A DNA stretch of 64,000 bases from Cordilura impudica (Eukaryota > Arthropoda > Insecta > Diptera > Scathophagidae). The notes beneath the pieces were generated by a model that was not told where the DNA came from, ran no database searches, and saw only the letters and a list, made by a program, of their open reading frames with translations. The stretch covers positions 332,363,144-332,427,143 of the forward strand of contig OY821517.1 of assembly GCA_963682025.1 (NCBI GenBank). The letters are read 5' to 3'. Each line of letters begins with the position of its first letter. Position 1 is the first letter of the stretch. Made by a program: the position numbers and the translations under genes. This document shows, one piece after another, positions 44,901-57,547 of the stretch.

Positions 44901-46892
44901 GATGAATGCTGTTTGTTTTAAGTTTTTTTTAACGCACAATAAAAATTAATAATCGAGTTTTTTTATTTTCACTTGTTTATTTTTTTTTGTAACAAAGTAC
45001 CAGCTTTGTATCACACACTGAAATAAGGGAGATAAAATTAATAAAAAAAAAAAAAAAAAAGTTATCACAAACATCTAACAATTGACCCATTAAATCAAGG
45101 TTTCAAGTAATTTAAGAGAACGCCCCTCTTTACAGAAAGACACCCATTATATGCAATTATAGATTATATTTCAAATTTATTCTTAAAATTCACATATGTA
45201 TTTAAAAAAAAAAAAAATATTTTTGAATTATTGATTTTAAAAGAATTATTTCTTTTCTCAAGAAGAAACACAGAAGATAACAAATCAGAGCAGAGACTCA
45301 TCTGCTGCTGCATCAGCCTGCTGTTTTTGACAGCAGCGGCAGACTTGTCAATTTGGATGTTTTTTATATTTTTCTCATTCATTGCTTTTTCAAGAACTTT
45401 TTTTTTCTTTTATATTGGATTTTTTTCATTTTTGTATCCACTTTTTTGGTAATTTGCTCATACGTGGCTTCTACCAACAACAAATTGTAAATGGATTTTT
45501 TGCAATTACTTATTTACCGTTATTAGAATATTTTTTTAGAAAATATGTAGTTTTTGTCACTAGTATGCAGTAAATTCTTTTCGTTTTTTCAGCACTTTTT
45601 TACCTTTTTTCTATTGCTCGTTTTATTTGGAGATTAGTTGTTACAAGAAATTATATCTATTCGATTTTTGTTATAGGCTTTATATATTAGTTTTGTTTTT
45701 ATTGTATTATCTTCAATACTGTGGCAATATTTAACTTTCTTGTATAATTAACAAGATTTTTTTGTAGTATTATTCCTGTGAAAACTTATATTTCTTTCTT
45801 TTCAGGAGTTCTTTCTCATTCGATTTTTCCCAATTTTATTTGCGTAAATGAATGAAGAAGCAGATCATTAGTGTTGTAATGATTTGAAGTGTGAATCGTT
45901 ATTCTTTCGTGAAGGCTAAAAACTTGGCAGTATTTCCATTATGTGCTGTCGTATTTCACTCAAAGAAATCGTGTTGCCAGATGAAAACATTTAAGTTCTC
46001 ATGGGATTTTAATTAAGACTGTGTTTCTTAGTTTAAAATATATCCCAATTTTAAAATTTTTATATAACCCCCTGAATCAGGCTCATGATCTGCTAAATCT
46101 TAATTTATAAGTAATAACATTCCAAAATGTTATTGCTTTCTGGTGTTGTTTTTTCTATGGAAATTTAAATAAGACACTTCAAAATATATAGAAAAGTAGC
46201 TTATCTTATTTTATATACTTCCGTCACGCAGTAGTAATTTACCTTTCAATGAATAAACTTCGTTTTCGTCGCTTCTATTATTTCCGGTTAAAAGAAAACA
46301 CTTTGCCTTGTTTTTTGATCCTCGTGGTTACTGCATGCATTCTGGTTATATGATATAAACTTTCGTTTTATAATTAGTTTCTTATTCACACATAATGCGT
46401 GCAACCAGTCCTGATATAAAAGTATTTTAATATACTTAACCAACCATCCGTCTAGTGACGGAAAACCAAACTAAAAAAATAGTTCCGTCATATTCTTACT
46501 TCTTATGAAAACCAATTGTTAAAATTCATTGGTGAGTTAAACTATATTAGAACTACTACATCAGAAATGTCTTGTTTTCTGGGTATATATTTTGAAGACT
46601 CCATTCCTTATATCGCATGCCCACTTATTATGACAACTTGATAGTAAATTCATTAGTGATTAAGCCAAATTAGAACTAATTCTACAGATATATCGTATTT
46701 TTCTGGGTCTTTGTAAAAAAGTGAAAATTCCCATAAAAATATAAAAAATACACAGTCTGGCAACTCCATATAAAATATTTTTATAAGAAAACACTCATTA
46801 TTTAAACAATACTCTCTTTCACTCGTAACTGCTTTATGCAAAATGTCAACAACAGCTGTTGAATTCCTCAGCTAAAATTCGAAAACATCAAA
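44901..46892. promoter_or_regulatory. divergent intergenic region between lap and ArgRS-m
   Basis: About 2 kb of AT-rich DNA between the first lap coding exon (minus) and the ArgRS-m start (plus). It must hold the ArgRS-m promoter and may hold 5' exons and the promoter of lap. No convincing TATA box or transposon was recognised. A ~90 bp imperfect direct repeat occurs at about 46500-46590 and 46625-46715. Open frames here are short, phenylalanine-rich and look non-coding. Confidence 0.4.
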
Positions 46893-48810
46893 ATGTCATG
46901 TTTAATACGTAAGTCAATAAATAATAAGGTAATTAAAGAAATTCAACGTTTTAAACTAATTTCTAAATGATTTCCATGATAATTGTGTAATTTATTCATT
47001 ATTTACTTTATTTACCAACAGATAAAACAAATAGTTAAAAACAACAATGTCTATTACGAGCTAGAAGTGCCATTAAAACGGATAACCAATGAAAACCCGG
47101 TATTACAATGGGTGGTTAAGGCGTCCAAGCCCAGCAATTTAGAGTTATTAAAGGAAATAAAAGAATTAAACTATGATAATGATTTGGTAAAAGAGGTTAA
47201 ATTAATACCATCGAGTGGTAAAATGCCCAACAAACTAGAATTCCACTTGCATGAACAACCTTTTGTGGAATCAATTTTAATGGGCAGCGAAATTTGTGAG
47301 TTTCCACAACGAAAAGAGCATATGATATTTGAATATAGTTCGCCGAACATAGCAAAACCTTTTCATGTTGGACACTTACGTTCCACTATAATAGGAAATG
47401 TTTTAGCCAACCTTCATCATAAACTTGGCTATCAAGTAACAAAAATGAACTATTTGGGTGACTGGGGTACACAGTTTGGTTTGTTACAGATTGGTGTGGA
47501 AATGTTGCAAGTAACCGACGAACAAATGCAACAAGCTCCTATAGAAACTTTATATAAAGCTTATGTTAAAGCCAATAAGGAGGCTGAGTCTGATACTTCG
47601 ATAGCCGAAAAGGCAAGAAATTATTTCAAAGATTTAGAAAGTGGTAAACAATCTACAGACCTTACCAAACAATGGAAAAAATATCGAGAATATACTATTA
47701 AGGAATTGTCAGTAGTATACCAGCGTTTAGGTGTATCCTTTGATGTTTATGATTGGGAATCACAGTATAGCCAACAACATATATCTGCAATTTTACAGCA
47801 ATTGGAAAAAAACAATTTACTGCTACCGGAAAGAGATGGCCGCAAAGTTGTACAGGTGGATAATCGTCGGGTGCCAATGATCAAAAGTGATGGCTCCACT
47901 TTATATTTGGCTCGTGATGTAGCGGCTCTTATGGACAGATGGCAAAGGTTTCATTTTGAAAACATATTTTATGTAGTAGAAAATGGTCAATCCGATCATT
48001 TCAAGGCCTGCTTTCAAACAACCTCCAAGTTAGTTCCAGAGATTGAGGAATCAAAACTGAAGCATGTGAAATTTGGGCGAATACATGGCATGAGTACACG
48101 CAAAGGTCAGGTGGTATTCCTTAAAGATCTTTTAGATGAAGCTAGGGATGTAATGCATGAAAAACAAATACAAAGTCCTAGTGAGTATAATGGAATAAAA
48201 TTAATTAAATGAGAATTTTAAATGGAATTTATATTTCAGCCACCAAAGTGGACGTAACAACATCCCAGGTGGCCGACGTTTTAGGAGTAACGGCTGTTAT
48301 TATAAATGATTTAAAACAGAGAAGACAAAGAGACTATGAATTCTCCTGGGATAGAGCTCTGCAAATGAATGGTGATACTGGCATTAAACTGCAATATACC
48401 CACTGTCGTCTGCACAACTTAATGGAACAAAACAGCCATATTAGTAACAACAATCAACACATTTCGATGAAATATTTACAGGAACCAGAGGCCATTGTTT
48501 TACTTAATGAACTAACAAAATATCCACAAATTCTTTGGCAGGCCAAAGAACAATTGGAAGCTTGTGTATTAGTTAATTACTTATTTGTCTTAAGGTAAGC
48601 ATTGAAATTTACCTGTAAATTTTTCAAAGATTCATTTTTCTTTTTTAATATTATAGCAACTCTACAAGTCGTGCTTTAAAACGTTTACCTGTCAAATCAG
48701 AAACGAATGAGCAGAAACAACAACATCGTCTATTACTTTTCCTAACAGCCAAATCGACATTAAAACACGGCATGGAGATTTTGGGTTTAAAACCTTTAAA
48801 TAAAATGTAA
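46893..48810 (+). CDS. ArgRS-m: mitochondrial arginyl-tRNA synthetase (class I, RARS2 type)
   Basis: Charges mitochondrial tRNA-Arg with arginine. Four exons, 46893-46928, 47022-48180, 48240-48594 and 48657-48810, join in frame through GT-AG introns of 93, 59 and 62 bp into a 567-residue protein, close to the usual ~580. The short first exon (MSCLIRKSINNK) is basic, as expected for a mitochondrial presequence. The class I HIGH motif reads HVGH within SPNIAKPFHVGHLRSTIIGN. The degenerate KMSKS equivalent is GMSTRKGQVVFL. WDRALQMNGDTGIKLQYTHC and the C-terminal NYLFVL...GLKPLNKM match the anticodon-binding domain of RARS2. No lesion is seen. It is divergent from lap and converges with mRpS9, 42 bp between stop codons. 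Confidence 0.95.
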
Positions 48811-48852
48811 ATTTTATTAACAACACAAACATATTGCAATTCTTAAAAAAAT

Positions 48853-49208
48853 TTAACGCTTCTTCCATGTGTACTTGCGGCGAGCACCCTCTTGGCCAAA
48901 CTTCTTGCGCTCACGACGACGATAATCACGTGTTAGTAAACCAGCTGAAAATAATAAAAAAATACAATGCATTTCAATTTAAAACGATCATTTTTTGTTG
49001 TCAATAAATTATAAACATAAAAATACAAATATTATTGGCATTTACCTAAGCGCATAGATTCAATCATTTCCTGATCAACAAAACTGCGCAAACACATAGC
49101 AATACCCCAACGTACGGCACCGGCTTGGCCAGAGCTACCGCCACCCTCAACATTAGCTTCAACATCACATTTACCCAGCATTTCGGCAAAGATTAAAGGA
49201 AACAGAAC
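48853..49208 (-). CDS. mRpS9: mitochondrial ribosomal protein uS9m (mRpS9), last two exons
   Basis: Small-subunit protein of the mitochondrial ribosome whose basic C-terminal tail reaches towards the P-site tRNA (family knowledge). Exons 49046-49208 and 48944 down to 48853 (stop TAA at 48853-48855) join in phase 1 across a GTAAAT-CAG intron. They encode [53 protein letters not shown], then [20 protein letters not shown] and [10 protein letters not shown]. The SGQAGA loop and KKR terminus are uS9 signatures, and [14 protein letters not shown] matches MRPS9 rather than cytosolic S16. The upstream acceptor TTTATAG shows that earlier exons exist to the right; none was found up to 64,000. Confidence 0.92.
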
Positions 49209-50165
49209 CTATAAAGAAAAAATAAGTTTTTTTAAATAAGAAAAAAAAAAGTAAATACACATTTAAAACTAAAAGCTTTTCCTTAAACAACTGAACTAGA
49301 AATTAATTGCTGTCAAGCGAAGCATCATAAAGTTTAAAAAACTTATTTGAACTCTCTAAAAAAATACATATCACAAAGAAATGACATTTTTATGCGTAGG
49401 CTTATATCAAATTACCCAAATTTATAATCGGGATAATTCTTGCTAGTGACATACTTAACAAAAAAACAAATTTATTTGATTTGACAATTTGTTATTTTTT
49501 TATAAACGAAATTGTCTAACTTGTCGCTAATATCGCACAAAATAAATGTTTACCATTAAGCCATAAACAAACTTGTAAATGACAATTAATCATAATTGCC
49601 ACAAAACAAGAAAACACAATCTCTACATAGAAATCAATAAATATATGACATCGCACTTAACAGCTTGATTTCGATAATGTTTGCTTGATTGAATGAATCA
49701 TGGTAAATTGAAAATAACAAGATTTTTTAATTTATGCTAAGATCAGTAGTGTGTACGAACGCTTTGAAAAAGGTTAATTATTTAATGAAAAAACTTGTTT
49801 TTTCTATAATGATTTATTTATGTTAGTTGGGAACAAGTGTTTTCATGTCAAATAAAAAACATATCTCATTAGGTCAAGATTAAAACATAATTTATGTAAA
49901 AGAATTTTGATTTTAATCAGCAAAAAGTTTCAACGATACGCTTCCGGCTTATAATAAAAAAGAAACTTAAAACTCAAGGGGTGGAGGGTACTTTAAAATC
50001 GCATATTGCAATATTAGACTTCAATATTATTAGACTTTCAGGTGAAGCATATATAAAACAGTCTTTGATTAAACAGACATTAGATGGGCATTAAAAACAG
50101 GCTTTTTAAGTTTCAATTAAATTTAAAAACAAAATATTTGATTTTTTCTAAACAGTTAGTGTATT
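49209..50165. other. mRpS9 intron, no recognised element
   Basis: AT-rich sequence upstream (minus sense) of the mRpS9 exon pair. No further mRpS9 exon or mobile family recognised before the Jockey-type LINE. Confidence 0.4.
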
Positions 50166-50169
50166 TTTT

Positions 50170-53092
50170 CCAGCGATACCAATGCTTCACTTGAATGATA
50201 ATGGCATTTCAAACTTTTCTAAATTAAAACAATTTGAGATACTAATTGAACGAGAAAATATTAAAATAGCGTCTTTGAATGAAACATTTTTTTCAGAAAA
50301 TCATAGACCCTATTTTAAAAATTATTATTTATATAGAAGTGACAGAACAGATGCAAGAGGAGGAGGAGTAGCTCTGTTAATTCATAAATCTGTCGCTCAT
50401 AAAAACCTCTTTATATCAAACACCTCATCAATCGAAAACATCTCAATTGAAGTCATTATAAATAATAGACCTATTGTTGTATCTTCGTTATATTCACCAA
50501 GATATACCCGTAACTTCTGTGCTGATATCTTGAACCTAACACCAAAGAATATATAGTTTTTGGTGACCTAAATGCCAAACATTGTTCTTGGAATTGCCGT
50601 TCAAATAATACTGCAGGAATTGCACTCAACAACCTACAACAATCAAGCAATTTTTTCATTCACTATCCTAATAGTCCAACCCTATTCCCCCATCAACACA
50701 ATTGCGAAGCATCCACAGTCGATATTATTTTAAGCAATTCCGCCTTAAATATAGACGTAAAAACAATGGATTACGAAATACCATCAGACCATCGCCCCAT
50801 TATATGTACACTTAAAAGATCAATGGCCTTGCAGGTTGACCTCAATTATTATGATTGTAGTGCAACCAACTGGAACATTTTTATGAATTTTTTAGACAAT
50901 AAAATCACGTTATATTCGGATATATACAATACCAAGGTAGTTATTGATCAGGAAATCCAAAAATTTACAAATGTAGTTTTCGAAGCAAGGGATGTGTCCA
51001 CACCTAAAATAACTCAACAAAATAATTACAAATTACCAGAAAGTACTGTGAAATATATTAAACTAAGAAGAAGCTTTAAAAGAAAAAGCCAACGATCTTC
51101 AAATATAGCCGAGCAAACTTTTTATAATCAATGTACTAAGTTTCTAAGTAACATGATTGATAAAAGTATGAATTCGGAGCGCAATAAGAAATGGGGTCAA
51201 TTATTATCCAATATAAAACCAGGTGATAAATCATTCTGGAAAGTAAGCAGGAACTTGCGAGGAAAGGGAAAAAATCAAATCTCTCACTTTAAAATTGGAA
51301 ATAAAAAAATATCATCTGATAAGGGCAAGGCTGAAATCCTGGCAAATACATTTGTCCAAGCAAATAACCTCACTTCGAACTACAACCACTCAGCGGATAC
51401 ATTAATAAATACAACAATAAATAATTTTAAAAAGGAAAATCCTAGTTCTGAATCAGCTATTTATACATCTCTTGAAGAAGTAATGAATATTGTCTCATCA
51501 ATAAAACCCTCAAAATCTCCTGGGTTTGACAATGTTCCCAACCTGCTCTTAAAGAAACTACCACTCAAAAATTACTGGTTATAATATTTAACAGCTGCAT
51601 CAAACTCAACTATTTCCCAAACCATTTCAAAAATGCTAAGGTTATAGCCATAAACAAACCTTGTAAGCCAAAAAATAACCCAAACAGCTACAGACCTATT
51701 AGTCTATTAAGTAACTTAGGTAAAATATTTGAAAAAATACTACATTCTCGTCTTAGTGAATTTGTAACGACAAATTCTATTGTTGCCAAAGAACAATTTG
51801 GATTTAAAAAAGGGCATAGCACTACGCACCAAATAAACAGAATTAAAAATCAAATAATCACAAATAAAAACAATAAACGTTCAACGGGTCTAATATTGTT
51901 AGATATTGAAAAAGCGTTTGACACCGTTTGGCATAATGGCCTAGTATTTAAACTTCTTGATGCAAATATACCAAAATATTTATGCAAACTTATTTCATTC
52001 ACGGCAGAAACTTTAAAATTGCGATTAATAATGAAACATCATCTCCAAAAACCATTACCACAGGGTTACCTCAAGGATCTGTCTTGTCGCCATTGCTTTA
52101 CTCGATATATACATCCGATTTTAAAGTCCCGAAATATATGAAAATTGCTTATTACGCAGATGATACTGCGTTAATTTCTTCAAACAAACTTACAAGCGCA
52201 CTCCTGAAGAAAATGGAAAAGGGACTTGTAAATTGCAGTAAATATTTTCACAAATGGAAAATCAAAATTAATCCAAACAAGACCCAAGCAATTATTTTTC
52301 CGTTCAACAAATCTCCCAAAAGATTGCCAAGACATCATCTTCATATTGGAAATAATACCATAAATGTAGTTAATCATGTCAAATATCTCGGAGTTGTCTT
52401 GGACAAAAAGCTTACTTTTAAACAACATATTATGGCTACGTGCCAAAAAGCTATAAAATCATTTAAAGCATTATGGCCACTTCTAAATAGGTCATTTCTA
52501 AACCCCAAAAACAAAAATCTCCTATTCAAAAGTGTTATAAGGCCAATATTAACATACGCGTGTCCTATTTGGAGTGACGCTGCCAACTGCCACCTAAAAC
52601 GCTTACAAATTATACAAAACAAATGTCTTAAAATGATAAATAAAAAGCCCTGGAAGTATCCTACAAATCTTTTTCATGAAAAAACAGGTTATTGAAAAAT
52701 TATCGATTTCATAACAAGGATTAATAACAATTACTTTGCCAAAATTAAAAATTCCTCTTACCCACTGATAACAGAATGTAGAGAAATAACGCAAAATTAA
52801 AAAGAAATCACCAAATTGAAAATTATATGCATATAGAGGTCATTATTTCAAATAAACCTCCTATAAGCACATAAATCTTTTTCAGATAGTATTTGAATTT
52901 ATTAAATCATATAAAGGTTTTTATCCTCCCATTTTCCTTTAAAAATCATTAAAAAATAATATAAAAGCTATTTAATATCTTTAGACCCTATGTATTATTT
53001 GTTGCAATATCTATATGTAAAGATAAGATCTCATATGTAAATATCAAAATTTGTTCAAATATGTAAATAAAGGAAGAATATTTTATTGAATT
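50170..53092 (+). mobile_element. Jockey-clade LINE, ORF2 (endonuclease + reverse transcriptase) with frameshifts
   Basis: Codes for an apurinic-type endonuclease (IASLNETFFS, YRSDRTDARGGGVALLIHKS, VFGDLNAKHCSWNC, then SDHRPIICTL at 50780) and a reverse transcriptase (YRPISLLSNLGKIFEKIL, LLDIEKAFDTVWH, TTGLPQGSVLSPLLYSIYTS, AYYADDTALISS). No RNase H follows, as in the Jockey clade. Frameshifts near 50,545, 51,565 and 52,000 break the frame. ORF2 ends at 52,799 and the ~290 bp 3' UTR lacks a poly(A) tail. ORF1 is missing. Confidence 0.9.
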
Positions 53093-53363
53093 TTATCTCT
53101 GCAAGGACATAAAAAACTTATTTCTGATATGGCACAGAATGTATTTAGCTTCAATAAAAAAATAAAACTGTTCGAGCAATATCTGGTTTCTAAAACTGTC
53201 ATTCATTTCACGTGTATCAGTAAAACTTTACAAACTTTACCCGGATTTGATATAATTGTTACAACGCCTCACATACTACCAGAAGATTTAACTAATATAT
53301 TCCGTGATTTAACAGCACTTAACCCATCATTTATATTTTTAGAAAATCCTTTCCTTGTTGAGA
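53093..53363 (+). pseudogene. hAT (ZBED/SCAND3-like) transposase remnant, left part
   Basis: The open frame LQGHKKLISDMAQNVFSFNK, then KIKLFEQYLVSKTVIHF and LNPSFIFLENPF, matches the segment between the catalytic core and dimerisation domain of hAT ZBED-type transposases (compare LQGKCQLITKLHGDVSAF in the hAT at 59.1 kb). It is cut by the mitochondrial insertion after ENPFLVE. The rest of the gene is at 57,548-57,850. Confidence 0.75.
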
Positions 53364-54304
53364 ATTGGAACGATTACAAGCTGGAATATATTTATTATTT
53401 TATACCTTGTTAGTATCTTTACCTATATTAGTAGGTATTTTTTATTTATATAAAATTACTGGGACTATAAATTTTTATTTATTAAATAATTATATATTTA
53501 ATTATGAGTTTTTATATTTTTCTTTAGTTATAGCATTTTTAGTAAAAATACCTAAATTTTTAGTACATTTATGATTACCGAAGGCTCATGTTGAAGCTCC
53601 TGTTTCTGGATCTATAATTTTGGCTGGTATTATATTAAAATTAGGTGGTTATGGGTTATTACGAGTATTTTCTTTTTTGCAATTTATATGTTTAAAATTT
53701 AATTTTATTTGAATTAGAATTAGATTAGTTGGTGGTGTATTAGTAGGTTTAATTTGTTTACGTCAGACAGATTTGAAAGCTTTAATTGCTTATTCATCAG
53801 TAGCACATATAGGAATTGTATTAGCTGGATTAATAACTTTAACTTATATGGGAATTTGTGGTTCTTATGTTTTAATAATTGCTCATGGATTATGTTCTTC
53901 AGGATTATTTTGTTTAGCAAATATTTCTTATGAACGGGCTGGTAGTCGAAGAATACTTATTAATAAAGGCATGTTAAATTTTATACATTCTATAGCATTG
54001 TGATGATTTTTATTAAGTTCTGCTAATATAGCTGCTCCTCCCACATTAAATTTAATAGGAGAAATTTCTTTGATTAATAGAATTGTTAGATGGTCTTGAG
54101 TTTCTATATTTATATTATCTATATTATCTTTTTTTAGAGCTGCTTATACTTTATATTTATATGCATATAGTCAACACGGAAAATTTTTTTCTGGTATATA
54201 TTCTTTTAGAGGAGGTTAATTACGTGAATATTTACTTTTATTTTTACATTGATTTCCTTTAAATTTATTAATTTTAAAGAGTGATGTGTGTATATTATGA
54301 TTAT
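53364..54304 (+). pseudogene. nad4: nuclear copy of mitochondrial nad4 (3' part)
   Basis: Read with the invertebrate mitochondrial code (TGA as Trp) it gives [60 protein letters not shown] and [20 protein letters not shown], which is NADH dehydrogenase subunit 4. In the nuclear code TGA codons stop it. An extra TAA at 54217-54219 is a true lesion. The 5' third of nad4 is absent. The order nad4, tRNA-His, nad5 is that of the fly mitochondrial minus strand. Confidence 0.93.
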
Positions 54305-54369
54305 ATTTAAATAGTTTAATAAAAATATTGATTTGTGGTATCAATGATAAGAGTTTTATCTTTTTAAAT
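54305..54369 (+). tRNA. trnH: mitochondrial tRNA-His copy (GTG) within the NUMT
   Basis: Acceptor stem ATTTAAA/TTTAAAT, anticodon stem TTGAT/ATCAA with loop TTGTGGT (anticodon GTG) and T stem GATAA/TTATC all pair. It lies between nad4 and nad5 as in insect mitochondria. It is a pseudogene in nuclear DNA. Confidence 0.85.
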
Positions 54370-54371
54370 AA

Positions 54372-55204
54372 TTAAGTATTTATCAATTTGTAAAATAAGT
54401 TTTATTGTATTATTTTTTTTTTTTAGTTTAAATGATAGTATAATTTTTATTGAATGAGAAGTAGTTTCTTTAAATTCAATAAATGTAGTTATAACTTTAT
54501 TATTTAATTGAATAAGTTTGATTTTTATATCTTTTGTTTTAATAATTTCTTCTCTAGTAATTTTTTACAGAAAGGAATATATAGAACATGATTATAAAAT
54601 TATTCGGTTTATTATATTAGTTCTTATATTTGTTTTTTCAATAATATTATTAATTATTAGACCAAATTTAATTAATATTTTATTAGGATGAGATGGATTA
54701 GGTTTAATTTCTTATTATTTATTTCTTTAGTTATTTATTTTCAAAATATTAAATCTTATAATGCTGGAATATTAACTGTTTTATCTAATCGAATTGGAGA
54801 TGTTGCTTTATTATTAGCTATTGCTTGAATATTAAATTATGGTAGTTGAAATTATATTTTTTATTTAGAAGTTATGCAAAATAATTTAGAAATGAAAATT
54901 ATTGGTATATTTGTTATATTAGCCGCTATAACAAAAAGAGCTCAAATTCCGTTTTCTTCTTGATTACCTGCTGCCATGGCTGCACCAACTCCTGTTTCTG
55001 CATTAGTCCATTCTTCTACTTTGGTAACAGCAGGTATTTATTTATTAATTCGGTTTAATATTTTATTTAAAATTTCTTTATTTAGTAATTTTTTATTATT
55101 ATTGTCCGGGCTAACAATATTTATAGCTGGGTTAGGGGCTAATTATGAATTTGATTTAAAAAAAATTATTGCTTTATCTACATTAAGACAGGATTAATAA
55201 TAAG
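54372..55204 (+). pseudogene. nad5: nuclear copy of mitochondrial nad5 (5' part)
   Basis: Codes for IFIEWEVVSLNSINVVITLL, ILLGWDGLGLISYY, then after a small insertion near 54,718 YFQNIKSYNAGILTVLSNRI, and in another frame [20 protein letters not shown] and [21 protein letters not shown] 4 bp deletion precedes the break at 55,204, where an I-clade LINE is inserted. Confidence 0.93.
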
Positions 55205-56928
55205 AAAAAGTAGAAAAAGTAGTTATTGATATTGAGACTTGGTCTAAAACATCTGGAGCAAAAATTTCATTAGAAAAATCATCTATACTACATATATGCA
55301 GGAAACACAATTGCAACAATACAAACCTAATAATAAACAATATTTCAATACCTTATGTAGCCGAACATAAAATATTGGGAGTTATACTCGAAAAAAATTA
55401 TCGTTTTAAAAATCATATCTTAAAGCTCAAAAAATCTCTCGCCTCCAAAGCAAATTTTATAAGATATCTGGCTACCAGAAGTTATACACACATCGATACA
55501 ATTAAATATCTGGTAAAAACACTAATATTAAGTAAGATTGATTATGGACTCTTCCTTTATGGTAACTGTTCTAAATCCAATCTAACCCATATCAAAACAA
55601 TATACCACCAAACAATTAGAGCCAGTACATATGCTTATCGTACAACGCCAATATAAATATTAATAAGAGAATCTGGCCTACCATCACTAGAACAGAAGAT
55701 TACTGAAACAGTACACAGATTATTACCAAAATTACTCTCATACAACAACTCTATTATAGATGCAGACGTTTCAAAGGTTACATCGTCCAAAAAAAATCCG
55801 AGAATTCAGTCAACTATATACAAATGTATTAACAACAACATACTAAACTTCAAAGAAAAATTGACAAAATTCAACACCAAGCATCCTGTATGGATGTATG
55901 ACTCCAATTCATGCAACATTAGTCTTTCATCATACAAAAAACAAAGTACCTCTAACGACATGTACATACAACACTTCTATCAACTAACATCACCTTTTAG
56001 AAACTCAGAATGGCAACATCTATTTACAGACGCGTCAAAAGATAATCATAACGTGGCATATGCAGTGGTTGACCAAAACGGTAACCCTTTAATCACAAAA
56101 ACACTAGCCGATTTCACATCAATTTTTACTGCAGAAGCAGCTGGTATTTTACAAGCGATATTTATCGCAAGTAAATCCAAGAAAAAAACGGTAATTTTTT
56201 CTGACAGCTTGTCAGTCATAACAGCGATAAATAACCTGGCCAACAAGAACTGGCGAACAGTAAATAAAATCCCTGACTTATTAATAGACTATAAAAGAAA
56301 AATAAAAATAATTTGGATTCCTGGGCATGCTGGAATATACGGCAACAATTACGCAGATGCAGCTGCAAAACATGCATGTTCAGATCCGATTATAAAAGAC
56401 TCTCTAACTGAAAAAGTTGATATTCGAAATTCAATTATTAATAAACTTGAAATAGAGAAAATTATTGACATGAAAAGCTATTACCATCCTCATTATACCG
56501 AAATTAACCCAAATGTAAAAATACCTACTTATCCAACAAATATCAACAAAAACAAAATAAGGACATTTTCCCGTTTGCGTATGGGTCACACAATCACCAC
56601 ACACCAACATTTAATTAACAACAACTTTACCAACAACTGCACATATTGTGGATCAATAGTTACAGTAAAACACCTATTATCAACTTGTCCTGATTTAATA
56701 AATCTCCAAGCAATATATCTATCCAACAATGGTCTCAATTTACTTAAGGAACCTTCCATCGATAATATTAATTATATTTTTAATTACATATCTAAATTAA
56801 ATATAAAAATATGATTTAAATACTTAGTTTAGCTGATGGCCCTGGTAGCCAATGCTAGTATCTTTATACTATATATTAGTCTTATATTTATATAAGTTTA
56901 ATATCATTTAAAATAAAAAAAAGAAATA
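55205..56928 (+). mobile_element. 5'-truncated I-clade LINE with RNase H, inserted in the NUMT
   Basis: Flanked by a 9 bp duplication AATAATAAG (55196-55204 and 56929-56937). One frame encodes the end of the reverse transcriptase (HKILGVILEKNYRFKNHILK), one stop at 55,654, then an RNase H domain: FTDASKDNHNVAYAVVDQNG, FTAEAAGILQAIF, FSDSLSVITAINNL and IIWIPGHAGIYGNNYADAAA, with D-E-D-D acidic residues in place. A zinc-binding CTYCGSIVTVKHLLSTC follows. The frame ends at 56,814; the 3' UTR ends A-rich with TAA units. A 9 bp AAAAAGTAG duplication marks the 5' junction. The single stop suggests a young insertion. Confidence 0.92.
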
Positions 56929-56937
56929 AATAATAAG

Positions 56938-57547
56938 AATTTTATCTATAGGATTTTATAAATTAGCTTTTTTTCATTTATTGACACACGCTTTATTTAA
57001 AGCTTTGTTATTTATATGTGCTGGGGCTATTATTCATAATATAAATAATTCTCTGGATATTCGATTAATGGGAAGATTAAGTAAAATAATGCCGTTAACT
57101 TCTTCTTGTTTTAATTTAGCTAATTTAGCTTTATGTGGTATACCATTTTTAGCTGGGTTTTATTCAAAGGATTTAATTTTAGAAATAGTTTATTTATCTT
57201 ATATTAATTTTTTTTCCTTTTTTTTTATTCTTTTTTTCTACTGGATTAACAGTTTGTTATTCTTTTCGGTTAGTCTATTATTGTATAGTTGGAGATTCGA
57301 ACTTTTCTTCTTTAAATATATTAAGTGATGAAAGTTGAGTTATATTAAAAAGAATAATAGGATTATTAATTTTAAGAATTTTTGGGGGTGGTATATTAAA
57401 TTGATTAATTTTTTCAACTCCTGTGGTTGTAATTTTACCTTTAGAATTAAAATTAATAACATTATTTGTATGTGTTATTGGGGGATTTAGTGGTTATATA
57501 ATTTCTAATATTTCTTTATTTTTTTACAATAATGCTTTAAATAATTA
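56938..57547 (+). pseudogene. nad5: nuclear copy of mitochondrial nad5 (middle part)
   Basis: Continues exactly where 55,204 stopped: [60 protein letters not shown] and [21 protein letters not shown] frameshift near 57,240 precedes LSDESWVILK and IGGFSGYIISNISLFF. The copy stops about two thirds through nad5. Confidence 0.92.

Noticed and set aside
45231..45573. Two overlapping Phe-rich frames upstream of lap exon 1
   Set aside because: Low complexity, no splice partner or homology seen; may at most be 5' UTR.
48853..49208. Cytosolic ribosomal protein S16
   Set aside because: The tail [14 protein letters not shown] and the extended spacing fit mitochondrial uS9m, not cytosolic S16.
50170..53092. 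Retroviral or LTR-element identity for the reverse transcriptase frames
   Set aside because: An AP-type endonuclease precedes the reverse transcriptase, and there is no LTR, protease or integrase; this is a non-LTR element.
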